A DNA stretch of 64,000 nucleotides from Bacillus sp. FJAT-44742 (GTDB lineage Bacteria > Bacillota > Bacilli > Bacillales > Marinococcaceae), in contig NZ_KZ454936.1 of NCBI RefSeq assembly GCF_002797315.1, forward strand, positions 2,613,645 through 2,677,644. Direction: 5' to 3'. This document shows, piece by piece, positions 36,030 through 44,954 of this stretch. How positions within the stretch are numbered: position 1 is the stretch's first letter; each line of letters starts with the position of its first letter. The notes beneath the pieces are model-generated. The model did not search any database and was not told the DNA's origin. It was given only the letters and a program-made list of their open reading frames with translations. The translations under genes were made by a program, and so were the position numbers.

Positions 36030-36122
36030 TCATTTTAAGTCAATTTCAATCAAAAATAACCAAAAACATTCATGCTCTTTCATCCTATTGAGGAAGGAGG
36101 CCTTATGAGCGGGGCGATTTTT

Positions 36123-37676
36123 TTAGGACCTTTTAGAAGGGGTAACCAGGCCCTGTTCTTCAGCCAATTTCCTTGCTGCTCTCGGGGCAAGCCATAACAT
36201 AGGGAATAATAAAATACTGACCGGTACAGCAGTAACGACGATAAATGATTGCAGGGCGTCAATGCTGCCTTCCCCTAGATAAAGCAGGATAACCGCAATC
36301 GTCCCCATGAGGATTGCCCAAAAAATTCTCATGCTTTTGCCAGGATTTCCTTGTCCGGTAACTCCCATAGCAATGGTGTAAGCCATCGAATCAGCTGTGG
36401 TTACCACAAACAAAACCGTTAACAATAAAAACAATGGAGAAATTATGACCGCTAAAGGTAGTTGTTCAGTAATGGCGATCATTGATGCCGGCATTCCTGC
36501 TTCATTTAGAGCGTTAGAAACTGAACCAGGGTTATTCAATTCAAAAAAGATACCGCTCCCTCCGACAATGGTAAACCAGAATGTTGTTACGACCGGAGCA
36601 ATAATCCCTACCGCTATGACAATTTCCCGGATTGTCCGTCCCCTGGATATCCGGCTGATAAGCATAGCCATCATCGGTCCATACCCGATAAACCATCCCC
36701 AAAAGAAGAGCGTCCAAAAGCTGAGCCATCCCTGGTCTCCCCGATAAGTGCTCATTGGTATGAATTGATGAACATAGGTTCCAAAAGAAGAAATAAAAGA
36801 ATCAATAATAAAGCCTCCCGGACCCAAAATTAATACAGCCAGCATTAGAACAATGGCTAAAGTAACATTAAACCGGCTTAACAGCTGTATTCCTTTATGC
36901 AAACCTGTTACAGCTGAAACAGTTGAAATAGCTACCACTCCAATAATAATGCCGAGCTGCGTCATAAAAATATCCGGTATCCCAAAAAGTGCTTCCAACC
37001 CATAGCTTGCCTGAAGTCCAAGAAAACCAATCGGTCCTATCGTACCGGCAGCCACGGCAATGATGGAAAAAGCATCGATCACTTTTCCCCACACGCTCTC
37101 ATTTAACCTTCTCCCAAACATCGGATATAAGAGAGTTCGAGGTTTCATCGGCATTCCTTTATGATAATATCCGTACATCATTACGACTGCACTAATGGTC
37201 CCCAAAATTGCCCAGGCTAAAAACCCCCAGTGCATAAAGCTTTGGGATAAGGCAGGTGCTACCGCCTCCTGTGTTCCTTCAGTAATTCCCCCGCGCAATG
37301 GAGGTACTTCCATGAAGTGATACATTGGCTCCGCTGCGGCCCAAAACACTCCCCCTCCTGCTAACAAAGTAGCCATGATAATTGAAATCCATTTAAAATT
37401 GCTTAACTCAGGAGAGCTTGTATTTCCTAATCGCACTTTACCGTAGGTCGAAAAAGCTAATACAATAGCAACTGCAAACGTAGCCAGCATAAGAACCTGC
37501 CAAAATGCCCCAAAATAAGCAGCAGACCAGGCAAACGTTTCACTTACAAATAAACCTACTGCCTCCATACTAATAAAAGATAATAAGGCAAACAGTAGCA
37601 ATAGTCCTCCAGATAACCCAAATACTGTCCAGTCTACTTTTGAGTTTTCTTTTTTTCCGCGTCGTATTGTACTAAT
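36123..37676 (-). CDS. BCCT-family osmolyte (betaine/choline/carnitine) transporter
   Basis: Secondary transporter, usually sodium-coupled uptake of compatible solutes. About 12 hydrophobic segments are visible, with the family blocks AGGGVFWAAAEPMYHF and the signature FWTLFFWGWFIGYGPMMAM followed by ISRGRTIRE. The first usable common codon in frame is TTG 37601, but that lies inside the first helix and lacks a ribosome site. Upstream in the same frame the reading stays open through ...RRGKKENSKVDWTVFGLSGG, and AAAGGAG lies nine bases before an ATT at 37676; I take ATT as the likely start (517 residues). The exact solute is not deducible. Confidence 0.85.
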   Translation of the reverse strand: MSTIRRGKKENSKVDWTVFGLSGGLLLLFALLSFISMEAVGLFVSETFAWSAAYFGAFWQVLMLATFAVAIVLAFSTYGKVRLGNTSSPELSNFKWISIIMATLLAGGGVFWAAAEPMYHFMEVPPLRGGITEGTQEAVAPALSQSFMHWGFLAWAILGTISAVVMMYGYYHKGMPMKPRTLLYPMFGRRLNESVWGKVIDAFSIIAVAAGTIGPIGFLGLQASYGLEALFGIPDIFMTQLGIIIGVVAISTVSAVTGLHKGIQLLSRFNVTLAIVLMLAVLILGPGGFIIDSFISSFGTYVHQFIPMSTYRGDQGWLSFWTLFFWGWFIGYGPMMAMLISRISRGRTIREIVIAVGIIAPVVTTFWFTIVGGSGIFFELNNPGSVSNALNEAGMPASMIAITEQLPLAVIISPLFLLLTVLFVVTTADSMAYTIAMGVTGQGNPGKSMRIFWAILMGTIAVILLYLGEGSIDALQSFIVVTAVPVSILLFPMLWLAPRAARKLAEEQGLVTPSKRS

Positions 37677-37834
37677 TTTCTTTCTCTCCTTTAAAGTGAA
37701 ATGTATTTCCGTTCATTTCTACTTATAAGGTGCCCAAAATGACAAATTTTAGTGGCAGGACTCCTTATATTGCCCTCCCCTTTTATAGGAGAAAAACATG
37801 GAGTCATCCAACTGTAAAACTGGGTGAAATAACC

Positions 37835-37865
37835 ATAAAAAAACAGGAAGCTTCTGCTTCCTGTT
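37835..37865 (-). terminator. Terminator of ytnP
   Basis: Minus-strand arms AACAGGAAGC and GCTTCCTGTT with a four-base loop, followed by seven T, 13 bases after the ytnP stop. Confidence 0.92.
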
Positions 37866-37878
37866 CAGACTTTGCTCT

Positions 37879-38721
37879 TTATATTTCCCTTGTAATACTA
37901 CTCTTTATTTCTCCCTGCCCATCAAATTGAATGGCTCTGTACTTATAATCATGATAAAAACTAAACCATGCTTCGTTGTTATATCCAATATCCATCCATT
38001 TTCTCTTCGCTTCAATTGAATCCATTGGATAATCATCAAATGCCATTACCCAGAGCACATTTTTATGTGCATGAGTACCCATGATATCGGCCATATGAAT
38101 GAGCATGTCCTCCCCCTGTTCAATCGTAACAATACTGTGCCCTGCACTATGACCTCCCGTATGGATCATCGTTATGCCCGGAAGCACCTCTGTTTGCTGT
38201 TTGAACGTTTGAACCTGGTGTTCTATGGGCTTCCAATTTTGCTCCCAGTATGTATTTTTTGATCGGATATTAGGGTTTCTTGTTTCCTCCCACTCTATTT
38301 CTGAAGTATAGATTACTGCATTTTTAAAAAAAGGTACGTCCTTGTCTTCTTCTTTATGCACTAAGCCGGCACAATGGTCAAAATGCATATGAGTCATTAA
38401 CACACCATCAATATCGTCCGGAGATAGGCCCATTGTGTCTAAACCTTCTAGGATAAGAGATTCTTCGGTAATCGCATAATTTCTCAATTGCTTTTTCGAA
38501 AAACGGTCGTTTCCAAGCCCGGCTTCAATCAGAAAGTTCTTTCCCTTGCCTTGAACCAAAATAGGATCTGACCTGAGTTCAATTTGATTGTTCTCATTTG
38601 CTGGATATAACTTTGACCATAGCGGTTTTGGCACAACACCAAACATGGCTCCGCCGTCCAAATGTGTGACTCCTCCTCGAAGCCATGTTAACGTATAATC
38701 TCCAATCGTTAATTGTTCCAC
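37879..38721 (-). CDS. ytnP: Metallo-beta-lactamase-fold lactonase YtnP
   Basis: B. subtilis YtnP hydrolyses acyl-homoserine lactones and interferes with signalling in other bacteria. The 280-residue product starts MEQLTIGDYTLTWLRGGVTH, has the conserved GGAMFGVVPKPLWSK, and the metal-binding motif THMHFDHCAG (HxHxDH, about 110-119), a His in HTGGHSAGH and an Asp in HMADIMG. Start is GTG 38721 with GGAGGAG upstream. Gene order with trmB and ytmP is as in B. subtilis. Confidence 0.92.
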   Translation of the reverse strand: MEQLTIGDYTLTWLRGGVTHLDGGAMFGVVPKPLWSKLYPANENNQIELRSDPILVQGKGKNFLIEAGLGNDRFSKKQLRNYAITEESLILEGLDTMGLSPDDIDGVLMTHMHFDHCAGLVHKEEDKDVPFFKNAVIYTSEIEWEETRNPNIRSKNTYWEQNWKPIEHQVQTFKQQTEVLPGITMIHTGGHSAGHSIVTIEQGEDMLIHMADIMGTHAHKNVLWVMAFDDYPMDSIEAKRKWMDIGYNNEAWFSFYHDYKYRAIQFDGQGEIKSSITREI

Positions 38722-38796
38722 TTGCTCTCCTCCTTTTACATTCGTTTACATTTATTACGTGGTGCTCTCTAGTTCTTATTTCTTCGACTCCATGCG

Positions 38797-38827
38797 AAAA
38801 CCCTCCTTTTATGTAGAGGAGGGTTTT
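38797..38827 (-). terminator. Terminator overlapping the end of trmB
   Basis: Minus-strand arms AAAACCCTCC and GGAGGGTTTT. The 5' arm contains the last codons of trmB and the stop codon lies in the loop. Confidence 0.82.
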
Positions 38828-39459
38828 TCAAATTGAGCTTCTAAACGATAAATTCTATAATTTTTCTTGGAGAACTTTTCTTCATACTCCGTCATTACAT
38901 TGTCATCCCAGCTGCTTCTATGCAGATCCAGGCTTATATTTTTAAGAATCATTCCAAAGCTGGACATGCTTTCAATAGAATATTCAAATAGTCCCTGATT
39001 GTCTGTTTTAAAATGAATTTCTCCATTGTTTTTTAATACTTTTTTATACTTACTCAGGAAATCCTTGTAGGTTAGTCGTCTCTTTTCATGTCGTGCTTTT
39101 GGCCACGGATCAGTAAAATTTATATATAATTGGTCGATTTCATTTTCTTTAAAATAATCAAAGATGTTATTTACATCGCCATGGACGAATGCAAGATTTG
39201 AAGGCTTACTTTCTACTGCTTTCTCGACACCGGAAACGAGAACACTCTCATATTTTTCGACACCTATAAAATTAATATCAGGATATTTTTCGCTCATATC
39301 CTTTAAAAACTTCCCTTTGCCAGTTCCTACTTCCACATGCAGGGGATGGTCGGTCCCAAAATGCTGTTGCCACGATTGACCATCTTCAGGGTTAGTGATG
39401 ACATACTCAGGATGTGACTGTAAGTATTCCATAGCCCATGGCTTATTCCTAAGTCTCAT
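38809..39459 (-). CDS. trmB: tRNA (guanine-N7)-methyltransferase
   Basis: SAM-dependent methylation of G46 in the variable loop of tRNA. The 216-residue protein (B. subtilis YtmQ) begins MRLRNKPWAMEYLQSHPEYV and has the SAM-binding VEVGTGKGKFLKDMS (about 45-59) and the family motif INFTDPWPKARHEKRRL (about 114-130). ATG 39459 with AAGGAGG eight bases upstream is chosen over an earlier in-frame codon at 39549. Confidence 0.96.
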   Translation of the reverse strand: MRLRNKPWAMEYLQSHPEYVITNPEDGQSWQQHFGTDHPLHVEVGTGKGKFLKDMSEKYPDINFIGVEKYESVLVSGVEKAVESKPSNLAFVHGDVNNIFDYFKENEIDQLYINFTDPWPKARHEKRRLTYKDFLSKYKKVLKNNGEIHFKTDNQGLFEYSIESMSSFGMILKNISLDLHRSSWDDNVMTEYEEKFSKKNYRIYRLEAQFEKPSST

Positions 39460-39581
39460 TATGATTTCCTCCTTTTTTACGTCTTTTCTAAGAACCTCTC
39501 TCCATTGCTCTTTCGTCCCCGCCTGTTTTTTTTCAATGTTAAGGATCAATCATGTTTTAGTTATAAAACAGGGGATGACAG

Positions 39582-39608
39582 ACAAAAAGCCTCCTGGTAT
39601 TCAGGAGG
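39582..39608 (-). terminator. Terminator of ytmP
   Basis: Minus-strand arms CCTCCTG and CAGGAGG with a short loop, followed by CTTTTT, 43 bases after the ytmP stop. Confidence 0.8.
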
Positions 39609-39651
39609 ACAGACTTCCGACAGGAAATGATTCTATTCCCCGGGAAATACC

Positions 39652-40494
39652 TTATTTTTCAGGAAATAAGCGATTGGTCGTTAATAGTTTTCTTATTTCT
39701 TTATTCCATCTTTCGATCTCCTCAGTTTCGCCTTGCTGGAGATGAAAAAGCAAGGCAGATAATACATGAGAAATAACATACCAATGCATTCTAACTTCAA
39801 GCTGATCATCAAGTATAACGCCATATGACTTAAGCCATACTCCCCACTGGTTCTTGGGAAGATATTCATAAAGCAGTAACCCAAGATCCAATGCAGGATC
39901 TGCTACGGTTGCCCCGTCCCAATCAATAAGATAGAGATGCTCTTTTTCACTAATAATCCAGTTATTATGGTTGATATCACAATGACACACGACCATTTCA
40001 GGAGGAGCGACTTTTTCTCTCATTGAAGAAAGATAAGTGACAGCTTCCTGGAGCATCGGGTGAGAAAGTCCCGCCTGAAGAATCTGATTCTGCAAATCTT
40101 CTACAATGCTGGAAGGTGTTAAAGGTTCATTACCTATTCGTTTGAACATATCCAGCAGTTCACTTGATGAATGGATTTTGCTTAACAGCTTTGCAACATC
40201 CACCCTTGTCATTTCATGAGCACTTAACTCCCGTCCATAAACCCATTGTTGAGCGGTAATCACATCTCCATTTTCCAACCGTTTTGTCCATAACAGCTTT
40301 GGTACAATTCCTTCAGCAGACAACACAGCTAAAAAGGGAGATGAATTTCTCTTTAAGAAAAGCTTCCTCTCTCCATCATGTGCTATGTACGCTTCACCAG
40401 TGGCCCCTCCGGCTGGTTCGAGATCCCAACCTTCTCCAAGTAGCGGTTTCAATAACTTCACCCTCGTTTTCATATAGTAATCCGTGTTTTTCAT
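39652..40494 (-). CDS. ytmP: Aminoglycoside/choline-kinase-like phosphotransferase YtmP
   Basis: APH-superfamily small-molecule kinase of 280 residues; the natural substrate is not known (thiamine- or choline-kinase-like). Kinase elements: FLKRNSSPF (ATP-binding Lys near 49), WVYGRELS, the catalytic loop VVCHCDINHNNWI (about 168-180) and the metal-binding LIDWDGATVADPALDLG (about 188-204). AAAGGA lies upstream of ATG 40494. It follows pulA on the same strand and precedes trmB. Confidence 0.87.
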   Translation of the reverse strand: MKNTDYYMKTRVKLLKPLLGEGWDLEPAGGATGEAYIAHDGERKLFLKRNSSPFLAVLSAEGIVPKLLWTKRLENGDVITAQQWVYGRELSAHEMTRVDVAKLLSKIHSSSELLDMFKRIGNEPLTPSSIVEDLQNQILQAGLSHPMLQEAVTYLSSMREKVAPPEMVVCHCDINHNNWIISEKEHLYLIDWDGATVADPALDLGLLLYEYLPKNQWGVWLKSYGVILDDQLEVRMHWYVISHVLSALLFHLQQGETEEIERWNKEIRKLLTTNRLFPEK

Positions 40495-40567
40495 GACGAA
40501 ATCCTTTATACATTATTTGCCGTAACGGGCGTGGAGAATATAACCTTAAATGTCTATTATATAATGA

Positions 40568-40596
40568 AGCAGAGTCAATAAAAAGAGGACTCTGCT
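40568..40596 (-). terminator. Terminator of the pullulanase gene
   Basis: Arms AGCAGAGTC and GACTCTGCT directly after the stop codon at 40597; the T tract is weak on the minus strand. Confidence 0.6.
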
Positions 40597-42762
40597 TTAT
40601 CGATACAATATCGTAGCACTTATTGCCGGAACAGCAATAGTACTGCTGTCAATTGTTTTTAATGGTATCAAACTTGCTCTTTGATCGTCAACGATAACTT
40701 GACAAGATTTGATACCTTTCGGCAAAGACACTTCTACCTTTTCCCATGCCCCATTTAAAAAGACAATCAGTTCTTTAAAATCTTCTTCCTCCGAGAGTCT
40801 CTTTATATGAAATCCGACCACATGCGGGGGTGTCTGAATATAAGAAAACCTCTTTTGAATTTCTTCCTGATCCCTTAATCGCAGAGCCGGTATTTCTTTT
40901 CTAATTTTAATAAGTCCTTTTACGTACTCCACTGTCTTACGGTATTGCTTTTTCCTTTCCCAATCCATTTGATTCAGCCAATCGGGGGCATTGTAGCTGT
41001 TTACATGTCCATGTTTTGTTCTGCAAAACTCCTGACCTGCATGAATAAAAGGAATACCCTGAGCGGTGAGCACAGCGGTAAGGGCGAGCCTTTGCATCTT
41101 CTCATACAGTCTTTCATTTGCTTCTGGCACGGAAACCTTCAATTGATCCCAAACAGTCATATTATCATGACATTCTATATAATTAATAGATTGAGCTGGG
41201 TCTGTAAACAAAGAAGGAGCTCCAGTTTGCAGTGGGATGCTGCCGTGCATGTATTTCTCTACTTCTATTTCTGCTTCTCTCTTCCCATTAATGAAGCCTC
41301 GTTCTTTTATATTAAAGGAGCTTCCCTTCATCGCTTCTCGAAAAGCATCATTAAAAAACCCAATCCCTTCCAAATGTTTCCCGTGGGCCATAATCGCTTT
41401 TTCCTCATAGGGAATGGGTGTAGGCATATCCCACCCTTCCCCGTAGATAAGAATAGAAGAATCGATTTGGTTTACTGCCTGCCGGACAGCCTTCATCGTT
41501 TTTATGTCATGGATTCCCATTAAGTCAAAACGGAACCCATCAACTTGATATTCTTCAGCCCAATAGGAAATACAATCCACAATGTATTTCCTCATCATTG
41601 CCCGCTCGGAAGCCGTGTCATTTCCTACTCCTGTACCATCTGATGGTAAACCATGTTCATCATACCTGAAGTAGTACCCTGGGACGAGTTTTTCAAATGG
41701 AGAATCTTCTTTTATATAAACATGATTGAATACAACATCAAGCACTACTCGAAGCCCCGCTTCATGGAATGTATGGATAAGATTCTTAAGTTCCTCTATA
41801 CGTGAAAATGGATTATCGGGGTCTGTAGCATAACTTCCTTCAGGTGAAAAATGGTGGGTAGCATCATATCCCCAATTATAATTCATAAACGGACGGTTTT
41901 CATCTACGCTTCCAAAATCATTAACTGGAAGAAGTTGAACATGCGTAACTCCCATTTCAATAATATGCTCAAGAGCAGTAGTAATATTTTCTCTTTCTAT
42001 TCTCGTTCCCCGTTCTGCCAGCCCGCTGTATTTTCCTTTTTCCCTCACTCCACTTTTGAGGTGGGTGGTCATATCTCGGACATGAGCCTCGTAAATAATC
42101 GCATCAACAGGAGATATGAATGGCGGGCGCTCAGGCCTTAATGAATCTTCAGATGTGCGAATAACCGCTCCGTGGCGTCCATTTGCAGTCAACGATTTAG
42201 CATAAGGATCAACCGTTTCATGCCAGACTCCATTAACAAACACCTGGTAAGTGTATAATAGCCCCTCATGGTTGCCTTTTAGTGTATATCTCCATACTCC
42301 CTTCTCTGTTTTATTCATTAACAGACTGATTTTAGGGCGAGATGCTTCAGCATTGTATAAAAGCAGAGATACCTTTTCAGCAGTAGGCGCCCAGACGGCA
42401 AACTCCGTATAAGACGGTCCCCATACTGCTCCAAGGTCATTCCCGTGGTAAGCATACAACCTGTCAAACTCTTCTGTTCTCACAGCTGAGCCCGACAGTA
42501 CCCGAATGCGGGCACCAGAGGGAGTAATAACAAAATACCCTTCACCCATAACAAGAGGATAATCGAGAGTAAAGATGAGCCTGTTTCCAGTAATAGAGAA
42601 AGAAGCAAGAATGTCAGTATCCCGGTTGCTGTTCTTTTGCTTTTGAACCAACTGCCATTGTGTTTCTTCAATTGGAGAGGTGCTTTCCACCACTATCTTT
42701 GAAAGGGTTTCAAACCAGGCCTTAATACGTGCATGGCTGCTTTTTTGCAGAACTGTTTTCAT
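40597..42762 (-). CDS. pulA: Type I pullulanase
   Basis: Debranching enzyme hydrolysing alpha-1,6 links in pullulan, glycogen or starch (B. subtilis AmyX). The 721-residue protein has an N-terminal carbohydrate-binding/early-set region (about 100-200), the type I signature YNWGYD, and GH13 regions DVVFNHVY, DGFRFDLMGIHD (nucleophile Asp), GEGWDMP (acid-base Glu) and ECHDNMTVWD. No signal peptide, so it is probably cytoplasmic. ATG 42762 has AAGGGGG six bases upstream; an earlier codon at 42786 is less likely. Confidence 0.95.
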   Translation of the reverse strand: MKTVLQKSSHARIKAWFETLSKIVVESTSPIEETQWQLVQKQKNSNRDTDILASFSITGNRLIFTLDYPLVMGEGYFVITPSGARIRVLSGSAVRTEEFDRLYAYHGNDLGAVWGPSYTEFAVWAPTAEKVSLLLYNAEASRPKISLLMNKTEKGVWRYTLKGNHEGLLYTYQVFVNGVWHETVDPYAKSLTANGRHGAVIRTSEDSLRPERPPFISPVDAIIYEAHVRDMTTHLKSGVREKGKYSGLAERGTRIERENITTALEHIIEMGVTHVQLLPVNDFGSVDENRPFMNYNWGYDATHHFSPEGSYATDPDNPFSRIEELKNLIHTFHEAGLRVVLDVVFNHVYIKEDSPFEKLVPGYYFRYDEHGLPSDGTGVGNDTASERAMMRKYIVDCISYWAEEYQVDGFRFDLMGIHDIKTMKAVRQAVNQIDSSILIYGEGWDMPTPIPYEEKAIMAHGKHLEGIGFFNDAFREAMKGSSFNIKERGFINGKREAEIEVEKYMHGSIPLQTGAPSLFTDPAQSINYIECHDNMTVWDQLKVSVPEANERLYEKMQRLALTAVLTAQGIPFIHAGQEFCRTKHGHVNSYNAPDWLNQMDWERKKQYRKTVEYVKGLIKIRKEIPALRLRDQEEIQKRFSYIQTPPHVVGFHIKRLSEEEDFKELIVFLNGAWEKVEVSLPKGIKSCQVIVDDQRASLIPLKTIDSSTIAVPAISATILYR

Positions 42763-42940
42763 TGGCTTCCCCCTTGTTGAATTCATTGGATTATTTCAGG
42801 CTGCCTATGTCTGCGGTGAACATAAAGCATCAGTCCTTTCAAGAAACTGTGCTTTATAAAAACGGGCGCTTTTTTTTCAACATAAGGAGTGGTATAGTAT
42901 AACCCGTAACTGATACAAGAGAATAACGGAGGATAGAAAA

Positions 42941-43813
42941 ATGCTACAAAGTAAGAAACAAGACCGTGCTAGAGTATTAATATCATGCGCTGACCAGCCG
43001 GGCATTGTCTCAGCAGTTTCAAATTTCTTATATAACTACAATGCTAACATTGTTCAATCTGATCAATATAGTACCGATCCAGAAGGCGGTATGTTTTTCA
43101 TGAGGATTGAATTTGACCTGGAAGACTTTGATCACAACTTCCCTTTGATTCAAGAGCGTTTTAGTGAGGTTGGAGATCGTTTCGATATGAGCTGGCGAAT
43201 TGAAAGTGAAAGAAAGATAAAAAGGATGGCAATCTTTGTCTCCAAAGAAGATCATTGCCTATTGGAATTGCTCTGGAAATGGCGCTCTGGGGAACTGCAA
43301 GTGGATATCCCTGCAATTATCAGCAACCATCCAGACTTACAAGCTACTGTAGAATCGTATGGCGTCCCTTTTTATCATATTCCCGTTAGTAAAGGAAATA
43401 AGCGCGATGCTGAAGAGGAAACAATAGAATTATTAAAAGATCTTGACATTGACTTCATTGTCCTTGCCAGGTACATGCAGATTCTTTCACCCCAGTTTGT
43501 ATCCCACTTCACCCATAAAATTATTAACATCCACCACTCGTTTTTACCGGCTTTTATTGGAGCTAATCCGTACAAAAAAGCCTTCAACCGAGGGGTCAAA
43601 CTTATTGGGGCCACGGCTCATTATGTGACTGATGACTTAGATGAAGGACCGATCATTGAACAGGAAGTTCTTCGGGTAAACCACCGATACTCTATTGCCG
43701 ACTTGAAAATTGGAGGCCGTAATGTTGAAAAAATTGCGCTTGCCAGAGCTGTAGAGTGGCACAACGATGACAAAGTCCTCGTTCATGGTAATAAAACAAT
43801 TGTGTTCAGCTAA
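42941..43813 (+). CDS. purU: Formyltetrahydrofolate deformylase
   Basis: Hydrolyses 10-formyl-tetrahydrofolate to formate and tetrahydrofolate, balancing one-carbon units and supplying formate for purine synthesis. The 290 residues comprise an N-terminal ACT domain (about 10-85, ISCADQPGIVSAVSNFLY) and a formyltransferase-type domain with INIHHSFLPAF and TAHYVTDDLDEGPII, holding the catalytic Asn, His and Asp. GGAGG is seven bases before the ATG. It is a single plus-strand gene amid minus-strand genes. Confidence 0.95.
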   Translation: MLQSKKQDRARVLISCADQPGIVSAVSNFLYNYNANIVQSDQYSTDPEGGMFFMRIEFDLEDFDHNFPLIQERFSEVGDRFDMSWRIESERKIKRMAIFVSKEDHCLLELLWKWRSGELQVDIPAIISNHPDLQATVESYGVPFYHIPVSKGNKRDAEEETIELLKDLDIDFIVLARYMQILSPQFVSHFTHKIINIHHSFLPAFIGANPYKKAFNRGVKLIGATAHYVTDDLDEGPIIEQEVLRVNHRYSIADLKIGGRNVEKIALARAVEWHNDDKVLVHGNKTIVFS

Positions 43814-43816
43814 TGA

Positions 43817-43856
43817 AGAAAGTCATCTCTCTTTTCAGGGAGACCGACTTTCTTTT
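43817..43856. terminator. Bidirectional terminator between purU and the next gene
   Basis: Arms AAGAAAGTC and GACTTTCTT with an inner CTCTC/GGGAG pair, followed by T on the plus strand; fills the 43-base gap between convergent genes. Confidence 0.8.
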
Positions 43857-44834
43857 TTATTTATTATTTCCATATCCTTCAGAAAAGGAAAGGTGATCAT
43901 CAGGATTTTCCTTATCCTCCGTACTTTCTCTCTCTGAAGCTACAGTATGAGTATGCTTTAATAAGGCAGCTGCTGTCTTAAGCTGCAGTCCTTTGACAGG
44001 AGAAGGATGTCGCTTCATTTTAGTAAGCCATTCGGAATAAGTCCGTTTATCAATCATTTCTACCTTGGTTCCCATGATTTTATTATCAATCATGGATGAA
44101 GGCGCAAGTACTCCTTGCCTGACAGGCATAAAGAACCCTTCTTCTTTCATAACTGCCTTTATAATTGCTGACATTCGATTTAGAGAGAGTAAAGGGCTCA
44201 GCCTTTTTTTTCTTTCTTGATCAATGTACTCATCCCAGAAGCGGTCAGATGATGCTTCAAACACACTGTGGTCTTTGCCTTCAAGAATAGATAAACACCA
44301 TACTTCAGTGGGTGACAAAATAATGATTTCCATTTCTACAGGTGCACCTTTTACTACGAAAACTGGATAATACATAAAGAAGTAATTGTCAGGAAAGTCT
44401 CTTAAAAAATCCCGAAGACGATAATCATACCTATAGCGAGGATGAACTCTTGACTTTTCTAATAAAGATGAGCTGGCCCACTTTAACTGAGATTGAAATA
44501 ACTCATAATAAAATATTTCCCTGATATCTTCTTTTGTTTTTCCCCTTAAATAGGAGAATGAAGTGTCTTCTCCCGCACCATCTTCTTTTACAGGCTTTCG
44601 AAGCTTTTTTACTTTTTCAAAAGTCTTTGCTACAAACCCTTTATTGACGTCTTCAAACCAGTCATCGTAAACATCTTCTTTTTTGTTCTCAAGCCTTGTT
44701 GTATTTTCTTGGATCCAGGAGCCTTTTAAAAGCTCCCACCGCTCTTTTTTTAAACGGGTAAACTGGCTCGGATATCTTTGTAAATCTAATTGGTACCTGG
44801 AAATGTAATCGTCTAGCTTAATCAAGTGAGCCAC
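43857..44834 (-). CDS. Uncharacterised protein, possibly NERD-like
   Basis: Not firmly recognised. The 325-residue product starts MAHLIKLDDYISRYQLDLQR. The middle part, DFPDNYFFMYYPVFVVKG followed by APVEMEIIILSPTEVWCLSI (about 150-190), has the strand pattern of nuclease-related (NERD) domains, in which an acidic residue and a Glu-x-Lys are catalytic; the Glu-x-Lys motif is not evident here. The C-terminus is polar and probably disordered. Start GTG 44834 has GGAGG eight bases upstream. It is soluble, stands alone, and belongs, I believe, to a Bacillaceae-conserved family without known function. Confidence 0.72.
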   Translation of the reverse strand: MAHLIKLDDYISRYQLDLQRYPSQFTRLKKERWELLKGSWIQENTTRLENKKEDVYDDWFEDVNKGFVAKTFEKVKKLRKPVKEDGAGEDTSFSYLRGKTKEDIREIFYYELFQSQLKWASSSLLEKSRVHPRYRYDYRLRDFLRDFPDNYFFMYYPVFVVKGAPVEMEIIILSPTEVWCLSILEGKDHSVFEASSDRFWDEYIDQERKKRLSPLLSLNRMSAIIKAVMKEEGFFMPVRQGVLAPSSMIDNKIMGTKVEMIDKRTYSEWLTKMKRHPSPVKGLQLKTAAALLKHTHTVASERESTEDKENPDDHLSFSEGYGNNK

Positions 44835-44954
44835 TCATGCAACCTCCAACGAAGTTTGTTCAATTCAGATTTTCCTCATTATACCATACAGTCATTTAAC
44901 TTTTGATCAGCCAGATACTAAGAACCTGGTTATTTCTTCTCTGGCAGACGCCAA

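Noticed and set aside
39460-39549. Extra 30 residues upstream of trmB as a longer N-terminus
   Set aside because: The ATG at 39459 has a strong ribosome site and the homologous start; the upstream part has neither.
44880-44950. Possible terminator after lrgB
   Set aside because: Only a short CCAGA/TCTGG pair with a long loop and no T tract; not convincing.
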